Source: Centropus unirufus (taxonomy: Eukaryota > Chordata > Aves > Cuculiformes > Centropidae). From it: a DNA stretch of 64,000 nt. The position numbers were made by a program, and so were the translations under genes. Position 1 is the stretch's first letter, and every line of letters begins with the position of its first letter. Location: assembly GCA_013397695.1 (NCBI GenBank), contig VYZI01000134.1, positions 734,830 to 798,829 of the forward strand. Direction: 5' to 3'. Shown one piece after another: positions 1-11,348 of this stretch. Below the pieces are notes generated by a model, which was given only the letters and a program-made list of their open reading frames with translations, did no database searches and had not been told where the DNA came from.

Positions 1-216
1 TGGCCTCAAGCTGCACCAGGGCAGGTTCAGATTGGACATCAGGAAAAAATTCTTCATTGAAAGGGTCCTCAGGCCCTGGCAGAGGCTGCCCAGGGCGGTG
101 GGGGAGTCCCCATCCCAGGAGGTGTTTAAAAGATGGGTGGATGAGGTTTAGTGGCAGACAGGTATGGTTGGACTTGATGATCCCAAATGTGTTTTCCAAC
201 CTGGCCATTCTATGAT
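1..216 (+). mobile_element. CR1 LINE 3' fragment (group B), cut by window edge
   Basis: This is the end of a CR1 non-LTR retrotransposon read in sense. It opens inside the conserved 'ctgcaccagggcaggttcag' block. It continues through 'ggcagaggctgcccaggg' and ends with the octamer-like tail 'ccattctatgat', the usual CR1 3' terminus in place of poly(A). The tail wording (ggtttagtgg, tggacttgatga) places it in the group whose antisense start reads 'caccagtttggaaaagacc'. The 5' part lies outside the window. It has no coding capacity left. Confidence 0.93.
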
Positions 217-468
217 AAAGTAGAAGAATAACATGAAGATTTCTTTGTACCTAAAATAAAGCAACAAATAGAAAAGGAATGGCCATGCAAGCATGCAGTA
301 ATACACAGCCAGAAAAACTCTGATGGATCAGCGCGACTAAGAACATGCAGCAAGTCCCTCCTGGGCTTCCTTGCTGAAATTGAAGATAAAATACAGTGAA
401 TGTGTGAAAGTAACTATTAAGAGATTCAGTGATGTACTGAGAAAATTAGAAACAGCTCAACAAACAGG

Positions 469-612
469 GATATTTTATTACTAACAGTGAAAATGAAGAG
501 GTGATCTATTAAGTTTGATATTTTATTACTAATAGTGAAAATGAAGAGGTGATCTATTAAGTTTGATATTTTATTACTAACGGTGAAAATGAAGAGGTGA
601 TCTATTAAGTTT
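469..612. repeat. 48-bp minisatellite, three copies
   Basis: Three head-to-tail copies of a 48-bp unit begin at 469, 517 and 565, each starting 'gatattttattacta' and ending 'ctattaagttt'. They differ at only two positions, in the 'aacagtg', 'aatagtg' and 'aacggtg' triplet. The near-identity suggests recent slippage or unequal exchange. No reading frame or known element explains the unit. Confidence 0.95.
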
Positions 613-997
613 ACCCACTTAAAAGAGAATCTGCTACATCAAGAGACCTTTCTAAAGAAGTGTAACACGAGTCGCCTCTGTGCATCCCTCTTTAGGTTAT
701 CCTCCCGAGGAAAGAAGTTGGCAAGGGACAAATTCAAGTTTGACTAAAAATTCAACCCAGCACCCAGAATAAAAGTATAGCATACAGAATTAATCAGGCA
801 AGAACACTTTTTGAGCATCTCCGTGCCTGTAAAATCAGTGTTTCGATCTCCAGTACAATACCGTCCATGAAACCTAACAAAAACAATCCCCCACACCTTT
901 CCTGTACTGCAGGGTAAAAAAAATCCCTGAGGAATAACCAGGAGTTCCACAGGAGTTGCAAAAACACAGTTAGCACAAGCCAGCAGCGCACAGTTAC

Positions 998-1060
998 CTT
1001 GCACTGTGTCACATCGGTGCAGTATCGGCCAGTGTCCCAAAAGGTGACCGTGCGCGCTGT
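998..1060 (-). CDS. Possible internal exon, minus strand (unidentified)
   Basis: On the minus strand an acceptor-like 'gaatgttcag' precedes a 63-base segment that ends in AAG followed by the donor GTAACT. The segment is 21 whole codons with no stop, beginning TARTVTFW and ending DVTQCK. It is unusually rich in CpG for this AT-rich neighbourhood (ACA GCG CGC ACG at its start), which is more typical of constrained coding sequence than of decayed intron. The pyrimidine tract is weak close to the acceptor. A second frame is also open, so the reading is not unique. I do not recognise the protein. The strand agrees with the leftward transcription suggested by base skew. This is a speculative call. 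Confidence 0.22.
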
Positions 1061-4000
1061 CTGAACATTCCACATAAAGCACAGGAGCAGTGGAAGGTAT
1101 TAAAGGTTCTGACAACTGTGAGACAACTTTGTGAAGTGACAGCTCCCGTCTTTTGTTATGCATCCTGAGACCCTGTCTATACCTTAAGGATGTAAGGCTT
1201 TGGTGTGAAAATAAAGGTAATTTCTACACAGAGATAACCATTTACGTGAAGTTTTAGGGAGATACAGTTGAGATCTCCAAGTACCTCCTCTCTCCACCAA
1301 GATTTCATACTGAGAAACCCAAATGAAGTTATGGCTCGAAGAGAAAGGAGGCACGAGCGAGACAAGGCAGGAGACGCCCAAGCTCCCTCCTGTGCAGGCG
1401 CACACACTACACCCCACGCTCAACAGTGGAGTCCGCAACTGGCTGTTCAAATTTGCTCAGTCAGTTTTCTGTGCTCTGCCTGAGCGTGTTTAAGAAGCTG
1501 CAAAGAGCATCAGAACTCTCCTGGCTATTTAAAGTTACGAGGATTCACTACATGGAAGCATGGGGGTTTGTTCTGCCTACCCCTGTTGCATGAACAAGAA
1601 CTCCTTCTGTTACACTGACGTGCAGATATACTCCTCCTTCGCTCCTTCTCCACCTTCTTTCACCAAGTGAATCTCCTTTCTGACCATAAATGCAGCTCTC
1701 GGTAGCTCCGTAGCAGGCTCAAGCTACCCAGCTTGTATCCCTTTCTCCCCACAGTCAGAGGCTCTGAAAGCCACTCCATGGTCACAGCTACCAACATGTC
1801 AATATTAGGAGTAGGTAAATGTGCCTTAGCTGCCTGAGCTTTCTTACCAAACACGTTGCCCCACAGAGGCCAATTTTATTTATTTCAAAAAAGACAAAGA
1901 AAACGAGTAGTGAGAAAATGCCATTTTAATAATTTTCTTTCCAGTCAGGAATAAAGCAGGCCCCAAGAGCAGAAGGAAACCCGCATCTGCTCCACTGCAG
2001 TGGTAGGCCCTGCCTGATCAGATTTTATAATACACATTTTGCACATGCACGGATTACTCAGAATCTGAGGAATGCAGCCCATACCGCTGGGAGACCATAA
2101 AAATATAAAGAATTCGTGGTCTTTCCTGCAGTGTGGATCTGGAATGCCTTTACTGTTTACGCAGTGTTACAATAATAGTAGCCCCAAAACTCCTGTCAAT
2201 ACAATTAAAGCCAGTAGCACTTCTGGCCCCTGCCAGAAAGCCACGAGGATTACACATCACGCCGAGATTTGGATCTTTTTAGCTCTGCACACAAGGTGGA
2301 AGCCCAAACGCCCACTTCACTTGAGCATAAAGGCTGAAAGATGAGAACTACCACTGCTTTCGGAAGGGATTAAACAGGGATGAGATCAAGCCACTCTCCC
2401 CAGGTTTTGCAGAAGTTTGGATGCCATGGGATGCTTGTGAGCTATCCACTTGCAATTTAACAGCTACAACATTTGCTTACAAAGTCCCGGTGCCTCTGAG
2501 TGCCAGCCTTGTAAAAGCTCTGGGGCACACCATGGGAGAGGAACAGCGTGTCTACAGCAAAACCCTATTCTGCCTGGTTTGGTGGGCTGGGGAGGCAAAA
2601 GAGGCTCTATTTGGCCTTGGAAGGGGCCACATTCCTTCAACTGCCTTGTAACAAGTTGCAGGGGATTGCCACATTTATATGCGCCACACAGATAATGCAC
2701 TTGAAATGCTCTGGGACTGATATGAATAGGAACTATTCTTCTCTTTAATTAGCATTTTTGCCAGATGAACACTGCTGCGAAGTGCCAAGCTGTGGAGTCC
2801 TCCTGTAAGCTCCACGAGATACACAGCCAAGGGCCGGAGGATCCCCGAAATCAGATTTCCTTTTGCCCACTTGAATGAAAATAAACTCAATTAACAAAAT
2901 GATTACCCGGGATAAGGACAAAACCGGAGTACTACAGCCCTGAGGAGTCATCCATGAAACTCAGCTGAATTCTTGGGGTAGCTGGGTGATGTTCTTTGGA
3001 TGTTGAATAACATTATAAACACCGACCAGGAAAAAAAGGAAAACACATTATCCTATTTCTAAAGGGGCAGCTTATCATAAAAAAAAAAAACAACAGAATT
3101 TATGGGCTCCATTTTTAAACAAGTCAAGCAGCTGATCTTAACCATGATCCCACACATGCAAAGTAGTCACGGATGGACTCTTAGACCATTTATAAGCATG
3201 TTTCTCCAAAACTTCACCTTAAGTTCTGATGTGTAGGAAAATTCAGTGTCTATAAAGGTGGAAAAGACACTAGTTACACTGCTGGAGTGTTGGTGTTCCT
3301 GTATTACCAGACGAATGGTCAATTAAAGAGAAAGACAGTATGGATTAAAGAAAAAAAAAAAAAAAATCACAAAAACATTGGCTTGTTTCCTAGCAACAGC
3401 TCAGCTAAAATTACTTAACATTTCTACTCAATCAAATGTAAATTTGACTATGTTATCCCTTAAATGTTGATTATAACAGCCCTTTTCAAATGCAAATTCA
3501 ATGTGTAAAGTGATTGTAAACGTTGACAAAGCTGATACGAAAATCTCCTGATTAACATCATTTGCATGTACACAGAAACATTAATACAAACCCTCTAAAG
3601 ATAGAAGGAAATGGAAATTAGAGAGAGAATCACCTTCTCCATCACCTCCTTCCTCCCCGCTTTGTTTAACAGTGAACCAGACAAAACTATAAACCCTTTG
3701 GGACTGCAGGTAAAATTCCAACAGTTTAAAGCTGCAAGACACGAGCTGTATCTGCATGCCACACCTTGTGCCGTTAGCAAACACAACGGAGTGAAAAATT
3801 CTGCTTTATTTCTCAGTCGCAGAACTTGCCAGCTATGGGGAATGCACATAGGGCAGGGGAGGCATAAAGCTTACAATACCAGGGAGCAGTGGGCAGCTCG
3901 CAAGTTTTCTTGTCTCTTTCAGCTGCAACTGTTGCATGAAAAAAAAAAAGGAGGTGGAGAGGAAAATGAACACATATTGCTCCCAAAGTCTACCAGTTTG

Positions 4001-4513
4001 TTCCTTGCACGGTTCATCAACTACGGGCTTCAAACACCTCAGTCAGGTACACGCCCACCCAGGGCCAGGCTTCAAAGGAGATGGTAAAACATTTCTTCTT
4101 GCCACAGCATTCCACAAAGAGGGCATTAAAATACATTGGTTTACAATATTCACATTGCACCAGGCTGATTTACCGCTCCTCAGCCAAAAGCCAACAGGGC
4201 ATTGAGAGAAGAGGCAGCGTACCTTCACCACAAAGCAAGTCCTCACAACTAACCTCTTCGGCTCAGAGTATCTTCTAGTAGCAACCACCATTCCCTTCTT
4301 AATCATCTCAAGAACAACGCTAGGCACACACACAAGATTTACATCCAGAAACGTTACACAGACTTGTGTTTGCCCATAGGATGCAGTTTTGTTTTCCACA
4401 GTGATGCAGGCAGGTATCCACTGTGCCACGGGTGTGCCAGTCCAACATGGTTACACAAGCAGGAATTGCACAGCACCAGCTACACGAGTGCAAACTGGGT
4501 AATATAGCACACA

Positions 4514-5072
4514 TCGTAGAATCATAGAATCACCAGTTTGGAAAAGACCTTTGAGATTATCCGGTCCAACTATACCTGTCCGCCACTAAACCATATGCCT
4601 AAGCACCTCATCCACTGTCTTTTAAATTCCTTCAGGGCTGGGGACACCATCACCTCCCTGGGCAGCCTCTGCCAGTGCCTGAGGACCCTTTCAGGGAAGA
4701 ATATTTTCCTAATGTCCAATGTGAACCTGCCCTGGAGCAGCTTGAGGCCACTCCTTATCCTATCATCTGTCACTTGGGAGAAGAGACCAGCACCCACCTC
4801 TCCACAACCTCCTTTCAGGCAGGTGGAGGCAGTGATGAGGTCTCCCCTGAGCTTCCTCTTCTCCAGGCTGAACAACCCCAGCTCCCTCAGCTGCTCCTCC
4901 TAAGACTTCACCAGCCCCTTCACTTCCAGCTCTTTCACCAGCTTTGTTGCCCTTCTCTGGACACACTCCAGAACCTCAATGTCCTTCTTGGAGTGAGGGG
5001 CCCAGGACTGAACACAGGATTCGAGGTGCGGCCTCACCAGTACCGAGTTCAGGGGCAGAATCACCTCCCTGG
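4514..5072 (-). mobile_element. CR1 LINE 3' fragment (group B), minus strand
   Basis: The antisense of a CR1 3' end begins 'agaatcatagaatcaccag' and runs without large gaps through the 'ggcagcctctgccagtgcc' block. It continues to 'ctcaccagtaccgagttcag' and stops at 'atcacctccctgg'. That stop point is shared with the copies at 18,213 and 48,496. Antisense reading gives a 145-codon open frame on the plus strand (4,675-5,112), which is a CR1 shadow and not a gene. The next CR1, in opposite orientation, begins within two bases. Confidence 0.95.
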
Positions 5073-5073
5073 C

Positions 5074-5252
5074 CATCAGGCACTGGCAGAGGCTGTGCAG
5101 GGAGGTAGTTGAGTCCCCATCCCTGGAGGTATTTAAAAGATGGGGAGATGAGGAACTTAGAGATACGGTTTAGTGGTGGACAGGCGCAGTTGGACTCAAA
5201 TCATCAAATGCTCTCAAAGGTCTTTTCAACCTGGTGATTCTATGATTCACTA
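5074..5252 (+). mobile_element. CR1 LINE 3' tail (group B), head-to-head with preceding copy
   Basis: A short sense CR1 tail starts at 'atcaggcactggcagaggc', covers 'gtccccatccctggaggta', and ends 'ctggtgattctatgattc'. Its truncated 5' end abuts the truncated 5' end of the minus-strand copy at 4,514-5,072. Together they form one 739-bp block with a CR1 3' terminus on each outer side. Confidence 0.93.
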
Positions 5253-8200
5253 TCGAGATACCATCAGCGTAGGTGATACATCAGCTCTGCACTGGAAGAA
5301 CATTAGCGCATGACTTAGTGGCTGACTGGACTTTCACCTCCAGACCATGTCACAACAGGTCAGCAGCTCATACCCACAACAGCAACTGAAAGAGAGAAAG
5401 CAGCTGTGGTTGAACCAGCTGGGCATTTGCAGATGGGAACTAAAATACTTGACCCTTATCCAAAATTCAGGGTACCCAGAGAAAAGGCACATTTACAAAT
5501 AACACCAGCAACATTTGCCACAGAACAAAACTACGTGAACACAGGCAAGACACACACAAAAAGTCATCCTACACTATATGGATTATCACTGCCAAGGAAG
5601 TTCCAGAGATTAAGAATTTAAACAACTGAAACTTAAAAAATGGGCAAAGTTGAATGCACACAAGGAACCAAAAATCATCCATCACTCCTGTACAGAGACC
5701 TTGAGAGAAAGAAATAGTCTCACAGAAATTGCCTCTGAGGAATTGTTGAGCCTCAGGTGAGGTGCTGCGAGGACTCCTAAAAGCTGAGAGTGCCATTATT
5801 TGAACTTCATGGTCCACAAGGGTCCCTGGTTTAGAGAAAATTAGAATTCCTTAAATTAAGCAGTGATGTAACTTTTACAGGGGAAAAAAGTATTCTGAAT
5901 AAAAAGCACCTGAAACCCACAGCTGTAACTGCCTCACACATATGCCCGGTGCCAGCATTCAATTCAGTATTCTTACAACAACGACAGATGTCAAAGTTAA
6001 TTTGAAAAAGGTTCCATTACCACTCATGGAGCTCTTTCAGACCAGAGTAGGTCAAGTTAAATGTTCCTCCTTGACTTTCAAATGCAACAGAGAAGAGCAA
6101 ATATATGGTAAACTGGATACTGACACAGGAAAGAAGACTAAACTCAAGTTTTGGGGAAGAAATTTGAATAAAATTTTTAATTAGTCCAGAAAACTGGGTT
6201 TTAACACTTTGTGTTAAATGTGTTTTAAACAGACGTGTTTTAAAACAGAAGCCAAAACACTTACAAATAGGATTACAAGGCACAATTGCCTGCGTCCTTC
6301 AAGGATCCAGAAGGCCTCATTCAGTCCTGTGCAGAGTGAGGCACAATCCCCCACACAAAAGGATTAAGGACAGACCCATGCGAGAGCAGCTAAGGGAGGA
6401 GAGCAGCAACTGAGAGGAGGGAGGAAAACAGACTAGAGGGAAATCATATTTTTGCCATCGTTTGTTTTAACACAAGTTCCTAACTCTCCTAATGAATTAC
6501 AGGAGAAAACAGTTTCTTTGCGAGCACCCAGACCCAAGAGAATGAAACCACATCTTATTCTCTTCTGGGAGGTAAATGTGGTCAAAGTAATGCAGCTCTC
6601 ACTCCAGCCCTCTAATACCAGGGGCAACGTTTACCTTTAGCACAACCTACAAAAGAACGGAAAACCCTCTCCTGGTCTTTGGATAACAGCATTCATGTGA
6701 AAGGAGCAACAGAGATTGGAGTTTATATAAAAAAAACTGGTTATAACCACACAGAGTTTTAAAATTACTCCAGCAAGCTCTTTAATCTTTTATTTGGCAA
6801 GCAAACCTCTCTAGATTTAGAAGAAAAAATAATCCCAAAGTAGAACCCACACACCTGTGAAGGTCTGCACTACTTGAGAACGGCGAGGTGACCTGGAAAT
6901 GCTGCCCTGCCCCACAACAGAGAAGACCTCAGACAGTCACTATTCACTCTCGCAACAGGAGGCAGGAGCAGGGGCGTGCTGGGCGAGGAGGAAGGCAGAA
7001 GAGAAAATAAATATGAGCCGTCCTCACGGCAGTGTCAGACTCCACAAGGTGGCCTTCAGCCAGACCACAATATGGTTTTCATTCATAGAAAGAGACACCA
7101 CAGCACACCCAGAGTCCGCGACTTCTGCCCTAGCTTCTTTTCTGGGCAGTGGTTTCTACAGATGAACTGATTCCAGAATATGTGGCTTCAGCAAAACTTA
7201 CAAGTGACCTAATTCAGAGGCACACAGCAGTGCCGTGCACGGGGCAAGAACCTCATCTCAAACAGATCCCTTGCCTCGGGAAGGTAAATCTGGGGTAAGC
7301 ACGCTTTGAAAGAATGTAAGGATGCAGCAAGTGACATTCAGGGCCAGGCTGCCCATCTTTGACTTCACAACTTAACCTGACTTTCTGGGTGAAAAGCCAT
7401 CACTGGGGATCTTTTAATACAGCCCAGTTTTAAGAGTCAGTTAATCTGTTCTCACTGGCAAATTAAATCCTTCACTTCAGCCTCAAAGACTCCATTTAGT
7501 TCAATTCCTGAAGTTTGCAAAGAACAGAGAAGGCACCTGAAGTGTGAAAAATAGGGACAGAAGAGAGGAAGGTGGTTTGCTAACTGCAGGAAAGCGTATT
7601 CCTTCTAGAGCATGCCCAGTCTAGTGGGAGGTGTCCCTGCCCACGGCAAGGGGGTTGAAACTGGATGATCTTTAAGGTCCCTTCCAACTCAAACATTTCT
7701 ATGATTCTACAACCTCCCATCAACCACTGCCTGGTTTTTATTAATCAGTTCTTTCTTCTTCCACTTTCTCACTTTCTGCAAAACCCACCTGGCAGCACTA
7801 CATCTTCATTTTTCAATACAAAGTCAAATATAATTCCAGATCATTAGAGAAGAGATAAAGGACTCCTCCAACACCTAAAACTCTACTCAGAGTCAGAAAC
7901 AGCACCTTCACTCCACACCTAGGGCCTCTTATAACCTTATAAAAATACTGAATTCTTGGAGCACTTAAACTTTGGATTCAGGAATGGTCACACAGACACT
8001 GCTCTGAAATTAAAGCTCACAGACACAACACGAAACTTAGAACTCGATAGAGTTGGCTGCTGGGATAAATATTTCTGGTTCACCTCACCTGCCCACATCC
8101 TTGGACCATATAAGAATTTCTCCTTCACAGCCAGCTGAGAGGAGATAAGTTATCAAAGCCTCAGCAGCAGGATTTGTGTGAGATAAAAGCAATGGCAAGA

Positions 8201-8593
8201 GGTCACTTATAGTAAACATCTGTTTTTTAAAAAGGGCAATCAGAAATAGGAACTATTTATCTGCCCCCTGTAGAGTCAAACCCATTTTGAATTCTGTGGT
8301 ATTTCCTCCTTGAAAGGGAAATTGGTCTTGTTTCCTACCACAAACAAAAATGAAGTATCTATTTATACTAAGATGTTTACATGTAGACAAAGGAAGTGTA
8401 AACATCCTTCCTGCATGTATATGTTAATTTAATGCATTTCTGTATAGACTTAGTTATGAGCAGGCATCCATACATCTGCCGATATGCTCAATGGGATCTT
8501 TTCAGCAGAGGAAAATCTCCATGTGCAATCCAGGAGTGTCAGGGATCATTCAAAGGTTTTGCTTCTGAGAGGTGTAAATTACCTCTTTATAAA
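5253..8593. other. Unique A-rich DNA with one short CR1 tail
   Basis: No recognised gene is present. The stretch contains the short CR1 tail at 7,616-7,710 and a small T/A-rich inverted repeat at 6,200-6,218 (arms TTTAACAC and GTGTTAAA around TTT). A purine-rich patch lies near 6,960-7,010. Minus-strand segments bounded by splice-like signals occur at 5,338-5,385 and 8,089-8,134. Confidence 0.6.
7616..7710 (+). mobile_element. CR1 LINE 3' tail (group A), 95 bp
   Basis: Only the extreme 3' end of a CR1 remains. It reads 'ctagtgggaggtgtccctgc', then 'ggggttgaaactggatgatc', 'ggtcccttccaactc' and the terminal 'atttctatgattct'. It is strongly 5'-truncated, as is common for CR1. Confidence 0.9.
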
Positions 8594-9070
8594 GAATCAT
8601 AGAATGGTTTGGGTTGGAAGGGACCCCAAAGACCATCCAGTTCCAACTCCTCAGCCAGGAGCAGGGACACCTCCCACCAGCCCAGGCTGCTCAAGGCCCC
8701 ATCCAACCTGGCCTTGAGCACCTCCAGGGAAGGGGCAGCCACAGCTTCCCTGGGCAACCTGGGCCAGTGCCTCACCACCTTCAGCAGGAAAAATTTCTTC
8801 CGAATAGTCAGTCAAAACTTTTCCTTCTCCAATTTAAACCCATTCCCCCTGATGCTATCACTACGCACCCTTGAAGAAAGTCCTTCCCCAGCTTTCTTGT
8901 ATGCTTCCTTCACTCTCCCCAGAGTCTTCTCTCCAAGCTGAACAACCCCAACCGTCTCAGCCTGTTCTCATAGCTCGAGCCCTCTGATCATCTTTGTAGC
9001 CTCCTCTAGACCTGTTCCAAGAGTTCCATATCCTTCTTATATTGTAGGTGCACAACCACGCACCTCCCTA
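8594..9070 (-). mobile_element. CR1 LINE 3' fragment (group A), minus strand
   Basis: The antisense 3' end starts 'aatcatagaatggtttgggt' and continues through 'cagggacacctcccacc' and 'ggccttgagcacctccaggg'. It then passes the 'gccctctgatcatctttgtag' region, where similarity becomes patchy, and fades after 'tatccttcttatattg'. Open frames on both strands at 8,587-8,941 are shadows of this element. Confidence 0.93.
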
Positions 9071-9520
9071 GCATCTCTCAGCAATTTCTGTTAAGGAAAT
9101 GAAGACCCAGCCCTCCCACCAGTCCAGGACTGGTTCCGCCTCCTGGGTTGGTTCTCCTCCTCTGTGCTTTGCCGAGCCATGTAATCCTTGCTGTCACTTC
9201 TAAATGGAAAAGACGCATTGCCAAACATTAATGTTTATTATTACAGTCAATCAGTTGAACTATAATTCTACCATTGTTCCCACCAACACTTTTCCTGCTT
9301 AAGTGCAAGGTATGTTTACCTTATTACTGAGGAGCTCAAACATTTTCTTTCATAATAAAGTATTCCCTTCCTCCTCCCACTTAAATCAAAGTGAATGCTC
9401 ATAAATCAGAGCAATATCTGGAACATTTTTCACTTCTACAGTGACATGACTTGATGCAGAAAAATTAGAAATTAGGATTTTTACCAGTTTTAAAATTGGT
9501 TGAAAGATTCTGAAGAGGTG

Positions 9521-9798
9521 CTCTTTATTCAGGGAGTGCAGCGACAGAACAAGAGGGACAAGTTTTAATATGAAAGAGATTTAGATTAGATATTAGGAAG
9601 AAATTTTTACTGTGAGGGTGGTGAGGCACTGGCAAAGGTTGCCAAGAGAAATCATGGATTCCCCATCTGTGAGGGATGGCCAGGCTGAATGATGCTTTCA
9701 GGAACCTGATCTAGAGGAAGGTGTTCCTGCCCTTGACAGGGGGTTTGGAACTGGATGATTATTAAGGTCCCTTTCAAGTCAAACCATTCTATGATTTA
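9521..9798 (+). mobile_element. CR1 LINE 3' fragment (group A), degraded
   Basis: The sense copy is recognised from 'gatttagattagatattagg', 'gaggcactggcaaaggttgcc' shortened by small changes, 'ctgcccttgacagggggttt', 'ggaactggatgattatta' and the terminal 'accattctatgat'. Divergence is clearly higher than in the 12,619 and 20,772 copies, so it is probably an older insertion. The 5' limit is uncertain by some tens of bases. Confidence 0.85.
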
Positions 9799-10343
9799 GG
9801 ACCAACTCCCACACCCCAAATACAAGAGCAAACACCAACACAAAGAGTTGGGATTTCATTCCTTTCTCTTTTAGAATATTACTGTGGAAATGTAAGTTCA
9901 AGATCTGTTAGACGAAATAGCCTTGAAGGAGCAGAACAAATGGCAGAACAAGCAACACAAACCTTACAAAACCCCAGTTATTAGCACTGTGTAGACAAAA
10001 GTAGTTTGGATCTTATTCCAGTCAGCTTTACAAAGGTCCTTCCATTTCCCTCAACCCACTAGACAGAATCTGCACCAATAAAGCTGGTTCACAGTTACGT
10101 AAAGACAAACCCATGCAAATTCCACTTCTACACTCTATGTAAAAAAATAGGTCCATACATACACAGAAAAGTGTTTGCAGTCTCTTACAGGCAATGCTTT
10201 ATCTGTTCACCCATAGTCAGCTAAAGCAGTGGGAAAACAGCAAAGAAAAACAGGACTCCAAATGCTCCATGCGGATCAATTAACCTGAAAGGTGGGTGCA
10301 GAGAAGAAATGATGGAATTCAGAAACAGTGCAGAAATCCCTAC

Positions 10344-10417
10344 CTAGTGGTAAGGCACGGGTGATCTTTAGAGGTCATCTTTTGCTCATTGAGTTCTTTG
10401 AGAACACTAGATACATG
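10344..10417 (-). CDS. Possible internal exon, minus strand (unidentified)
   Basis: On the minus strand the acceptor-like 'taagtattccttttcag' precedes a 74-base segment that ends ACTAG before GTAGGG. One frame reads 24 codons without a stop, beginning HVSSVLKELNEQK and continuing TSKDHPCLTT, with two bases left over. Composition is ordinary for a soluble helical protein, and I do not recognise it. The donor is only fair. Base skew in this half favours minus-strand transcription, which fits. Chance is a serious alternative for so short a segment. Confidence 0.2.
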
Positions 10418-11348
10418 CTGAAAAGGAATACTTAATTCTGACTCCTTGTATCCACAGTGCAGTGCTGGGAACCTATGTCCAGGAAACAAGGAGCACTGTT
10501 TTCCTACATCCAGTTCTAAACGGCACCATTGAGCTGACACCACCACAAGTGTTCATCAGCAGGAAAAGAAAGCGTTTATCTGAAAATCTTTACTCTTTAT
10601 CAGAAGGCTTCTGCATAAGCTGCACCCTCAAAACTAAAGCTGATAAAAATCAGCAAGGACATACACGCGCTCACTCAGCTTGAGACCCGCAGACACAAAA
10701 CATGCAAGAACCTGTTCCGCTCAGGAAATGCCCACCACTGACCCTGAAATCCAAGGCCTGAACAAACATTAGGATAGGGTAAGCCACACCATGGCTTATC
10801 TAACTCCTTAAACTGTGACCATCACTGCTGTTATCTGAGCACTTGAGCACAACCTAAAAAGGTGCACTTAGTGGCTTATCTCATTATTACTACATTTTTG
10901 TGGCAGGCAAACATACAGACTTTTCTCTCTGCTCCCCCACCCAAGATACCTGCTAAAAAGACTGCATCTTCCCAAGCCAGACCATGTTTTATTCAAGCCA
11001 TTCTCATAAGGTCATTGTTACTGAGTGTCTTTTGTATTGAAACACATCCTAGGCAATAGAAATGGGGTTAAACAAGTTCCTAGTATATAAAGAAGTCCAT
11101 CAAAACACTAAAAATGCAATGTTCTCAAATCTGTGCTCCAGCACAGAAACAGCTCCATGCTCACCCCAAATCATCTCCAGAAGGAGCATCCACAAAGGGA
11201 GGGTGGAGCAGCCTCTACCCACATCTGCCTCTCACTGCCATGTCTTCTCTTTCCTCAAGCCATCAGGTAGGAAGAGCTGCTAAGCTCAATTTAGTCAAAA
11301 AAGTACTACAGGTTTTCCATGTAACAATCGACCATCTTTTTTTAACTA

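Larger units (their letters stand above)
217..4513. other. Unique A-rich DNA, probably intronic or intergenic
   Basis: Apart from the minisatellite at 469-612, this stretch holds no recognised repeat. Poly(A) runs occur near 3,079, 3,349 and 3,938. The longest open frame (3,611-4,087, plus strand, 158 codons) has no recognisable domain and low-complexity Lys/Gly/Glu content, and I do not regard it as a gene. Splice-bounded minus-strand segments at 998-1,060 and 4,223-4,319 are treated separately. Confidence 0.6.
9071..11348. other. Mostly unique DNA around a CR1 fragment
   Basis: Outside the CR1 at 9,521-9,798 I see no repeat family. One minus-strand segment at 10,344-10,417 has good splice-like boundaries. 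Other open frames here (for example 11,062-11,356, plus strand) show no recognisable protein features. Confidence 0.55.

Noticed and set aside
744..1163. 139-codon minus-strand frame overlapping the exon candidate at 998-1,060
   Set aside because: It crosses both splice-like sites. The shorter bounded segment in another frame is the better, though still weak, explanation.
3611..4087. 158-codon plus-strand open frame in unique DNA
   Set aside because: No recognisable domain, low-complexity tail (KKKGGGEEN), and on the strand opposite to the skew. The length is within chance for 64 kb.
4675..5112. 145-codon plus-strand open frame
   Set aside because: Antisense reading of the CR1 at 4,514-5,072. 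Similar frames recur at 11,517, 16,508 and 35,723 from the same repeat.
6200..6250. TTTAACAC/GTGTTAAA hairpin with neighbouring TTTTAAA repeats as a possible small RNA
   Set aside because: Arms are only eight bases and A/T-rich. There is no extended stem of precursor length.
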